A DNA stretch of 64,000 nt, from assembly GCA_014825775.1 (NCBI GenBank), contig MVAQ01000034.1, forward strand, positions 62,001 to 126,000, given 5' to 3'. The position numbers were made by a program, and so were the translations under genes. This DNA is from Krasilnikovozyma curviuscula (Eukaryota > Basidiomycota > Tremellomycetes > Cystofilobasidiales > Mrakiaceae). Shown piece by piece: positions 56,250 to 64,000 of this stretch. The notes beneath the pieces were generated by a model. It was not told the DNA's origin and did no database searches. It saw only the letters and a program-made list of their open reading frames with translations. The first letter of the stretch is position 1; every line of letters starts with the position of its first letter.

Positions 56250-57735
56250 CTACAGTAAACTAGCAGACGTACCCAAGAAATCTCTGAGACCTTCAACAGC
56301 GGCGACACAAGTCATAATGGTGGTTTCCTCAGTTGAAGAACCGATGTGCGGTGTGCAGATAACGTTGTAGCCCTATTTATATGAATTTGTTAACGACGGA
56401 GCCACCATAGCGCTTCGCTTCACATTGCTAGAGGTCAAACTCACTTCAGCTCCAAGAGTAGTGAGCTGCTCGTAAAGCTTAGCATCAACAAGTGGTTCAG
56501 TCTCCCAAACATCTATTAATCAATGAACTTTATGTTAGCATGGACACGCACCACTCCACTGGGAGTCTGTGAATAAGGAGATGGAGCAGTCTCACCAATA
56601 GCAGCACCAGCGATCGCTCCCTCTCTGATAGCCTGCGCAAGCGCTTTCTCGCAAACAACCCCACCTCGACTGGTGTTGACGATGATAGTTCCTCTTCCAG
56701 CAGTCTTCAGTACCTCGAACTCCTTTACGCTGAGCAAGTTTCGTGTACCGTTCTCTCCGTCAACAAGCGGGCAGTGCAGCGAGACGACATCGCATTGGGA
56801 TAGGAACTCGTGGAGGTCAGAGAAACGCTTGTGTGGGATTGGAGCAAGACCTGATGGGTCAGCGGCCGTCCAGCGGGTGGTTGGTGAGGTTGGTGAGTAG
56901 ACAAGAATTTCGGTCTGGAAGAGGGCCTAATATCAAAATTAACCTGGATTAGTAAAACTACATATCGTGCGAAGCCATGGGCAAAGCAGCTCTTCCACCG
57001 AGCTCCATCTCCGCCACATTATGGCGCATTAGGTCACAATGGTGGACAACCCACCTGCATCATCTCAGCAGTACGTCTGGCGATAGCTCCCATTCCTACA
57101 ACACCCACAACTTTCCCTCTGACCGATCTTCCGAGGTAGTCGATAGATTTAACCATCTTTTGAGCGGACAGCAGCGAGTCGACCTGCTTCGTTCTTCGGA
57201 ACAAGGTGATTATGTTACCCAGCGTCAGCTCAGCAACAGTTTCTAATGCAAGGGACCGTATATAAGTGAGTTTCAAGGAATGGCTGAGCAGCTCAAATGA
57301 TTGAACGTGGATGGACTTACCCGCGTTCATTCCAGGCAAGTTGAAGACACCAATGTTCATCTCTGTGGCAGCGTCTCTATCGACAGAGTCATATCCAGCT
57401 CCAGTTCGAGCAACGCATGTCGCTTTGGTCGCTCTCTTGAGATCAGCGGGAGTCAGGTTCCCCTGACGGAGAATAATGCTGTCGCAGAGCTCGAGGGCGT
57501 TTTCGTCAGCTGGAGTGAGGATCTTCTGGAAAGTCTTCTTAGCCAATGCTAGTGCCTGATAGAAAACATTCAGTCATAGACGAAAAGAGAGTGAGCGAAT
57601 TGACCTTTTTTTCGCTGGTGACAAGGAAGAGACCAAAAACGCACGACTGGATGAAGAGGCGAAGGAATGTAAATGACCGCCTCTGCAGCTGGGACCAGTG
57701 CCTTTGTCAGAGGTTTGAGGGAGGGAAGAGAAGGC
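56250..57735 (-). CDS. D-2-hydroxyacid dehydrogenase (phosphoglycerate-dehydrogenase-like)
   Basis: Five or more exons. The start gives MPSLPSLKPLTKALVPAAEA, spliced to ALALAKKTFQKILTPADENA. Next are LCDSIILRQGNLTPADLKRA, VARTGAGYDSVDRDAATEMN, IGVFNLPGMNAG, and the NAD-binding VVGVVGMGAIARRTAEMMQ. Then CDVVSLHCPLVDGENGTRNL, the Arg of IIVNTSRGGVVCEKALAQAI, DVWETEPLVDAKLYEQLTTL and the His of NVICTPHIGSSTEETTIMTC. The C-terminus reads GLRDFLGTSASLL, though a GTACGT there leaves room for one more small exon. The fold is that of NAD-dependent D-isomer-specific dehydrogenases. Substrate (3-phosphoglycerate, glyoxylate or another D-acid) cannot be told. It lies 207 bp downstream of the COQ3 stop on the same strand. 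Confidence 0.85.
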
Positions 57736-57941
57736 ATATCGGATATCAAGAGCAAATGGGAGGGAGGTGGTTGGAAGAAAACAGGTCAAGACCCCGACAA
57801 AAATGCCGCCCTGTTATCGCCCGACAGCAATTTGCCCAGGCTGTCGCGAAGATCCGACGACTCGCTCCGATGTTTGTATGCATTCGCAACGGGACGGAAA
57901 CACGACATTTCAAAGGTATAAGGTTCTGCATCTCACTCTTT

Positions 57942-59108
57942 TCATAAGGGCTTCCTGATGAACCACAGGTAATTACCTTCGACACCCTTCGGTGTACCCT
58001 TTGGCAGCACCTCCCACCTCCCACTCCAAGGGACGTACACAATACCCCTTGCTTCTCCACCTTCACCGCCAGATCCCACATCCCACTTCATCTCGTCTCT
58101 GAAAAACTCGTGCATTTCCGTCGGCTTGATGAATTTAGAGAAGGTGTGCGTTCCAGGCGAAACGAGCTTTAAGACATTTTCTGCCATTGTTATTGAGATA
58201 AGATGAGAAAGTGGTGTTCGAGAGATTGTTGAGAGCAGAAGTGCTCCTCCGGGCTGGTGTGGTCGATGATCAAGAAGTGGTCATTGGTTGGTATATATTA
58301 CACGATGCTCAAAGCCGACCTGGCAGCATATACGCACCTTCACCAACTTTCCCAGATCCATCAAAAACTCTCCTGGATGATCAACATGTTCAATCACTTC
58401 CATAGAGCAGACCAGATCGAACGACTCCTTAAGGCTGCTGCCCACATCCTCATGTAATATCTTCTCAGTCGTGCTTTCCATGTACGTCAAACTTGGAGAA
58501 GGATTGGTAGATGGTGCTGGGAATTTGTCCAGTAATATGAGAGATTTGTCAAGTGAGGCATGGGCTGTTGCGATTGGGATTGAAGCTGGATTTGCGTCGA
58601 GACCAAGAGTTTGCGCACCTAACCGAGCAAGAGACTAAAGAAACCATAACGTACACGTGCAGTAAGATAAATGAATTAATGACAATAATCAGCTTATCCA
58701 TCTCAAAAAAATGGCTGCCCTTCTGGAAATAGCGAAGCACAAACTCACCTCAGTCAAAACTCCACCACCGCACCCAACGTCTAGCACCCTCATACCCTTC
58801 AACCATTGTCTCTCTGATCTACCAAGCTTTTCCTTTAGATACCCGAGCCTCACTGGGTTCATCTTATGCAAAAGACCCATCTCACCACTTTCGTCCCACC
58901 AAATCGACGCCAGCTTCTTGAAGTGGGCAATTTCAGACTGGTTGATGGACGAAGCCCTTGTAGTTGAAGAGTGAGATGGTAGTGAAGCTGATGTTGTTGG
59001 TTCAGGAGAGTGTGGAGGTGGAGTCAAGGGTGGTGATGAGTGAAGGAATCGACGATGATGGGCGATGGATCGAAGGGCCATCCTGGAGCTGGGACGAAGG
59101 CAAGACAT
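57942..59108 (-). CDS. COQ3: ubiquinone O-methyltransferase COQ3
   Basis: Three exons. The start gives MSCLRPSSRMALRSIAHHRR followed by FLHSSPPLTP, a typical mitochondrial presequence. Then SINQSEIAHFKKLASIWWDE, MNPVRLGYLKEK and the SAM-binding motif LDVGCGGGVLTESLARLGAQ. Downstream are LGLDANPASIPIA, DLVCSMEVIEHVDHPGEFLM, KPGGALLLSTISRTPLSHL and FSKFIKPTEMHEFFRDEMKW. The end reads GNYLWFIRKPL. These are the blocks of UbiG/Coq3, which methylates two hydroxyl groups in coenzyme Q synthesis on the inner membrane. An internal start (Met10) is possible but would remove part of the presequence. A COQ11-like gene lies at the other end of the window. Confidence 0.92.
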
Positions 59109-59584
59109 CTTCTATTACTTCCTGTTTGGTGCTATTCCTTGAAGTAGAGTACCGTTATCGGTAGGCTGTCTTTTATTGCTAGTTCTCCTGCAGCAGAGGT
59201 AGACTGATCGCCCTTTGATTCGATCCTAAGACTGTGACAGAGCTCGTCAAAACAAGGACTACTGACAACAACGTTGCAAAATACATACTAAAATAGAGCC
59301 CAAAGAGAACTCACTTATGCAAAATAGACTTGGAAGTTGGAAGCTCGATGAAGTAGCGTGCCCTTTCTTTTTCCTGCGCATTCCTGTGGATTTTGTGAGT
59401 TTCCTTTACCGATCAAAATATTTCTAACTACTACGACAACAACATAGCTCAGAAGCATAGCAAACCTTAAACTCTCTTTCCCACGAAGCTTAGATTCCAA
59501 AGGATTTCCTTGGTCAAGCCTAAAGAGCGCGTTCAAGTTTTCTGTTACCTAGACCGTGGATGGGTTTGTCACTGATACAGTAGC
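59109..59584. promoter_or_regulatory. Divergent promoter, COQ3 / RRN7
   Basis: This 476-bp spacer lies between divergent start codons. A 73-codon minus-strand frame here has no family features. No TATA box is evident. Confidence 0.35.
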
Positions 59585-62235
59585 ATGCCTCGACCTAGAA
59601 GATGTGTAATATGCCAGTCTTCCAAGTTCAGAAAGAACGCTTCCGGTCAACTGGTCTGCTCTGAGGGCCATATCAACCTCGTGAGTTGTCGTGTAGCCTG
59701 TCACCTCTGTCTTACAAGATTAAAATGATGCCCCGACTATTGTAGGAATATAGGGAAGAGGTTAGTACTGCGGACCCTTCGCAGCATGCCTCTCAGGTCA
59801 GAAGGCTGAAGAAGCAGAAGAGACAGTCGAAAGCTTCTCAAGGTCAAGGTAACAACGCTCGTAAGTGCCTGTTCCCCTGTCAAAGCCTAGTTGACATCCA
59901 ACATCTAGTTTGAAGCTAACGTGAGTATTCTGCTTGCCTGTAGTCTACCATGGAAATGATGCTGCTTACCTGCATGTTCAGGCGCTGCAGCTGATTTTGA
60001 GAGCCCAAGTCGCCTCTCTCAAATCATCTTGGGGACTTCCAATCGAACTGGAAGTAAGAATTAAGCTTTCTTTAATCTATCTTCTGTGTCTGCCTTTGAC
60101 TTCCGCTGACTATGTGGTCGCGCGCTGCCAGTACATAGCCAAAGACCTGTGGGCCATGTCTCTAGTCTTACATTCATCCACACTTGCACCACCTCCACTC
60201 TCCACTCCAATAAAGAACGAGTCTTTATTAAGTAAGGATCACTTTGGCGGTCCCGAACAGAGGGGCGACGGAGACCTAGCTCATTCGGTTATCGAGACCG
60301 ACGACAAAGAAGACGAAGCCGATAATCGAATGAGGTCTGACAGTGAGCACTCTGATGAAACTGATGAAGTGGATGAGGTTCTCAAAGAACTGGAAGAAGA
60401 TCTGAAGTCATCCGAAAATGAAGACGACGAAGATGACAGCATGGCGTTGGATGATGAAGATCCCTTTTTGAGCAAAGGGAGCCAGTCTAAACTCAGGAAA
60501 GACCAACTAAGTGCTCAGAGACTTGATATGCTTGACACAGTTGTCATCTGCATTGTCTCGCTGTACATGCTGAGGATTCCTGTCTTGTTTGTTGAGATCA
60601 TACGGTGAGCATTCTACTCCTTCTTCACTCGGCTGCCTTCGAACCAAATAAGAGCTAACAAAAGTTGGTTTTGGGATTACCGTCCATAGTAAAATCGAGT
60701 CGTCGACATTTCCTTATCTGAATGCTGTCTCAGTCCTCCCGCAATCCATGCTTTCACACATTAAGGGCTCAGTTCGAAGCTCACTTTCCCCAGACGTAAG
60801 CTTTTCCTCTGCTTTACAAAGGCGTGTGAAAACCCGAAAGAGTATGTCTCAGCTGACTTGATATCCCTCGGTTCTGTCGTCACAGTTCGCGCCAACGGTT
60901 CTATACCTCTACAAACGGACCCTTCACTTCGTTCGACAGATCAAGCATAGCTTTGGCGTGAAAGTACCTGAATTAAATGTCTCTCCAGTTGCTTGGTATT
61001 GTTTGCGACTGATTGGTTCTTCACGTGAGTTATCTCCTTACTTGAGTTGTCACCGTGCATAATCGATTCCATACAGCGGGCTAATAGTCTGATCTTGTTC
61101 TTTGAAACAGCTGTCCTCTACCCTCCGCTACTTCGCTTGGCTAGAGACTTGAAAGTCAACCTGTCTCTCGCGCCTCCCGCTGGAAGTGGAATGAACAGCA
61201 GAGAACAAGGTAGAAAGCGCGGTGAACTCGTCCCACCCGAAGTTCGAGTGATGGCCTGTGTTGTAATGTTGTTGAAGATGTTGTACGGTGGTGATGGGAA
61301 GGAGAGGTGAGCTTGCCGCCACTCTTTCCGATCTACAGTTCAACGCGAGTGTACTCAAACTTGTGCTCTCTCCTTGGGAATTTTATAGGCAACTGTCTAA
61401 TTCAGCGGCAATCTTGCATCTTGTTCCGACTAAGGATTCATTACTCAAGGCTCTGGTCTCACGCCGCTCTTTCTATAACGAAACCTTCTCGCTGTCGAGG
61501 TTTGCCAATGGGTGCAACGTCTCTAAGGACATCGCCGACTTGGATGATGATGAAATTGACTCGTACCTCTCGTTCATGGAATCCAACTTACTGGTGGTTC
61601 CTCCTTCAGCGCTTTCGCTAAGCGATACAATGAGTACGAAGCAAAAACTGATTAGCTCTGCTACAGATGTGTTGAGCAAATACGTCCCCGCCCCAGAGGT
61701 GATTCACCAACACCATCAGTCTCATGAGAAACAAAACTCCGGATCTAATGGTGGACTTGACGTGAAACGACAAGAGGAACTTGAAGAGATCGGGACAGGC
61801 GATATTGAATTCTGGCAAGCTTTCCACGCAGCGATCCCTAAAATGAACTACAATCGTCAGACAGCAGTCCACTTCACCAACTATGCATCTGAACCACACA
61901 TCAACCTGGTCTCAACATCCATACCTGCACCGACATTGACGACAACAGCGACGGCTGCGGCTCCGCTCCTCCAGCCTGGTGAAGACTACCCGATCTATGA
62001 CTCAACAGACGTGACTGGAGTGCTGCCCAAAGATGACATGCAGTTGGTTCTCGATGAAGCGGCTAAGATTGTAGGAATGGATTTCGGTGACGGAGAGTTT
62101 GGCTGGGTTGTCGAGAAGATGGAGGCGAGAGGGGTCGCGTTGATGCATACGCAGTCGACGGCAGAGAAGAGGAAAAGGAAGGAGAGTGACGCTGGAATAG
62201 AAAGCAGTGATAACGACGAGGCCAATGAAGTATGA
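59585..62235 (+). CDS. RRN7: RNA polymerase I transcription factor RRN7/TAF1B
   Basis: Eight or so exons. The ATG gives MPRPRRCVICQSSKFRKNAS, then GQLVCSEGHINLEYREE, a zinc ribbon (CVIC...C..GH) as in Rrn7/TAF1B and TFIIB. Cyclin-like regions follow: ALYHGNDAAYLHVQALQLIL, YIAKDLWAMSLVLHSS, then an acidic stretch with Asp/Glu runs, PVLFVEIIRKIESSTFPYLN, LYLYKRTLHFVRQIKHSFGV and PEVRVMACVVMLLKMLYGG. The C-terminal part ends with a basic KRKRK and an acidic tail (ESSDNDEANEV). Rrn7 belongs to the core factor that recruits Pol I to rDNA. With BRF1 in the same window, two TFIIB-like factors for Pol I and Pol III are present, though 31 kb apart. Confidence 0.85.
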
Positions 62236-63298
62236 ATGAACGGTAGTGAAGCATGAAATATTCATCTCTCACCCTCACGCCGCCGGCTGATGGTGGACCC
62301 TTTGTCTGAGCAAAATTTGCACCTGGAGGAAAGAAAATCGAAGCTTCAGCTCAACCCAAGGGTAGTCAAGACTCCTGAATGCTGCTGATATGCTGCTGAA
62401 TGCGTGTCTTGTAATTTCCTTTTCCAGAGGGAAAACTGTACAGTCGGTATTCGTCATCCTTCCCCGCTCCCTACCTGCCTCTTTCACTCCAACGAAGCCA
62501 ATATAGGAACCATTGAGTGTAGATACAACAACACACTACCCAGGTGTGGTTGTAGTGCATTTTTCAAGCTGGTAATCAGCCTACAACCCATTTTCGAACG
62601 TTCCGCCACGTTCCAAGCGACTGCAAGTGCCCTTTACAACAATCTTTTCCGCAAAAAAGAGTATCATTCGATGTCATTCTTCATACAGCATAATCTGGTT
62701 GCTCTTGTTTTCAGATTAGACATTTTCTCATTTAAGAACGATTTTACAGAAGGAAAATTTTGCCACATGCCTGCCACCAGAGTACATAAGGGCGACCCGA
62801 GCGATGGCAAAAAAGTGCGTTCGCCTCCCCCCTCTTTGTCTTGCGCTCGCCTGAGAAATCAAAACATCTGGATTTTCGATAAGATAAAGGCTACTTTTGG
62901 TCTTTCAAACGGTGGATAGGAATTAGTGAGTACATTCCCTTGTCCCTTGAACAGCTTTGAAGCTTGAGGGAGCTTGTCCTGCAAGTAGTAATATCGCAGG
63001 AGGCTGAATGACATCCCGCCCTCTTTTTTTGGCGATTGATAAAACAGGCTTTTCTGTCGCTTTCATTGTCGAATCTTCGCCTGCCTTGCTTTTCTACGTG
63101 TTCAGGTTTACAGTCTGTCAGGTGAGTTGGTGTCGTTGCTTGCGTGGGCGGAGGAATGGTGGGTCTGACGCCTTCCGCTTACGTTTTGGGCTAGCAGCTG
63201 GGTGAAATCCCGTTTCAACTATATTAAAAGTGCGCAAACAACATCATCCTAAGCTGGATATACATGTATTAACAATGGTGACTGCTCTTTTTTCTAGT
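62236..63298. promoter_or_regulatory. Promoter and probable intron-containing 5' UTR of the right-edge gene
   Basis: About 1.06 kb without a convincing gene. Near its end a GTGAGT donor (63121) and a CTTTTTTCTAG acceptor (63296), with a TATTAAC branch-like site between, suggest a 5' UTR intron. Frames such as 62404-62919 and 63008-63205 are rejected: the first has no family signal and the second, if spliced on, soon meets a stop. Confidence 0.4.
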
Positions 63299-64000
63299 AT
63301 GGAACCATACCACCCTCCCTCGACGCTAGAGCACCCCGCCGCCGCCGCTCCTTCACTTGCCTCCGAACCAGCCCGGCCAACAACGATGGAAGTCCTCCCA
63401 CCTCTGCCGACAAATGCTATTCCACCCCCAAGCCCAGCTCCAGATAAGCTTGAAGCAGCTTCGGAGGCAGCAGCTTCTACCTTCGTGCTTCCTCCCGTCG
63501 TTGCTTCGCCAGTCATGGAGGAGGTTGCTGAACCTATTGCTCCTGCCACAGAGCCTCAGGTCGCTGCTCCATCTATTGAAGAGCCTATAGTTGGTGTTGA
63601 AGAAGTTGTAACCAAAACAGTTTCAGTCCCAGTGCTTCCTGAATCAACAGCAGCACCAGTCATCGAAGAATATGTCTCCATGCCAGTCGCTGCACCTGTT
63701 GTTGAAGAGTCATCACCTTCTGTTGTGGCTCCAGTTCCAGAGGTTGTTGTGAATGGCCACGCAGATAATAATGTCGTGGCCCACGTGAACGGTAGTACTC
63801 CAAGTGAAGCTGAGGGTGCTGGTGTACAGGAAGGCTTCTCTAGTGGAGGAGGAGGTGAAGAAAACGCTGCTTCAACTCCAATAGTTGCTCCCCACCCTGC
63901 CTTGGGTGTTTCAGACATGTTGGCAACCCCATCACCCTCTCCAGCACCCGCTGAAGCCTCTCCCGCGCTTGCTGCTTCGGAAGCTGCTCCCTCTCTCGCT
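63299..64000 (+). CDS. Pro/Ala/Val/Glu-rich protein, N-terminal part (runs off the window)
   Basis: An open frame of 234 codons begins with MEPYHPPSTLEHPAAAAPSL and is open to the last base, so the gene continues beyond 64000. Composition is extreme: repeated PVxEE-type units (EEVAEPIAPATEPQVAAPS, EYVSMPVAAPVVEESSP, VVAPVPEVVV), then Gly/Ser stretches and SPSPAPAEASPALAASEAAP. It is almost certainly disordered. I do not recognise the family; such N-termini occur on basidiomycete signalling or scaffold proteins whose domains lie further on. The ATG follows directly on a TCTAG acceptor, and the other frame through that splice closes quickly, which supports this start. Confidence 0.6.
   Translation, partial: MEPYHPPSTLEHPAAAAPSLASEPARPTTMEVLPPLPTNAIPPPSPAPDKLEAASEAAASTFVLPPVVASPVMEEVAEPIAPATEPQVAAPSIEEPIVGVEEVVTKTVSVPVLPESTAAPVIEEYVSMPVAAPVVEESSPSVVAPVPEVVVNGHADNNVVAHVNGSTPSEAEGAGVQEGFSSGGGGEENAASTPIVAPHPALGVSDMLATPSPSPAPAEASPALAASEAAPSLA

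Noticed and set aside
62404..62919. 171-codon plus-strand frame
   Set aside because: No ATG at the frame start, no recognisable motif, and it lies in the leader region of the right-edge gene.
63008..63205. Coding first exon for the right-edge gene
   Set aside because: Splicing from the GTGAGT at 63121 to 63297 puts it in a frame that meets a stop (at about 63440); the ATG at 63299 opens a frame to the window end.

Overview
This window looks like a nuclear chromosome segment from a basidiomycete yeast, most likely a tremellomycete (Cryptococcus/Kwoniella relatives). Nearly every gene is broken by short introns of about 35-90 nt with GTRNGT donors and CTAAC-type branch sites. Genes lie close together on both strands, and the products match single-copy fungal housekeeping families. 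I see no rRNA, tRNA, CRISPR array, insertion sequence, transposon or prophage. The order assignment is inferred from gene structure and protein similarity, not from a search.

Left part (1-25 kb): the 3' end of an MFS transporter, a COQ11-like NAD(P)-binding protein, an alpha/beta-hydrolase of the monoacylglycerol-lipase type, a Zn2Cys6 transcription factor, a second MFS transporter, a peroxisomal acyl-CoA oxidase, a small hydrophilic stress-type protein, SRP68, short-form tRNase Z, MOB1, a small subunit of serine palmitoyltransferase, an alpha/beta-hydrolase without its serine nucleophile, a tail-anchored protein and SVF1.

Middle (25-43 kb): the TFIIIB subunit BRF1, an F-box-like protein, two adjacent glycine-rich/DDR48-like proteins, a fungal multi-pass membrane protein, a MED11-like Mediator subunit, a protein tyrosine phosphatase, a kappa-class GST/DsbA protein, the Fe-S co-chaperone JAC1 and an NmrA-like reductase.

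Right part (43-64 kb): the splicing factor BUD13/CWC26, the beta subunit of protein farnesyltransferase, a divergent ABC transporter with a Gly/Pro-rich insert, a DUF1772-like membrane protein, a bacterial-type uracil phosphoribosyltransferase, alpha-tubulin, a D-2-hydroxyacid dehydrogenase, COQ3, the Pol I factor RRN7 and the start of a Pro/Ala/Glu/Val-rich protein that leaves the window.

The most interesting pattern is an apparent family of three low-complexity proteins (12.4, 30.1 and 32.1 kb). They share a C-terminal motif interrupted by an intron at the same place and phase, and each has a TATA box 108-113 bp upstream of its ATG. Other notable points are a MOB1 start codon split by an intron, BRF1 with an ATG-only coding first exon, a dead-looking hydrolase, and a bacterial-like UPRT.
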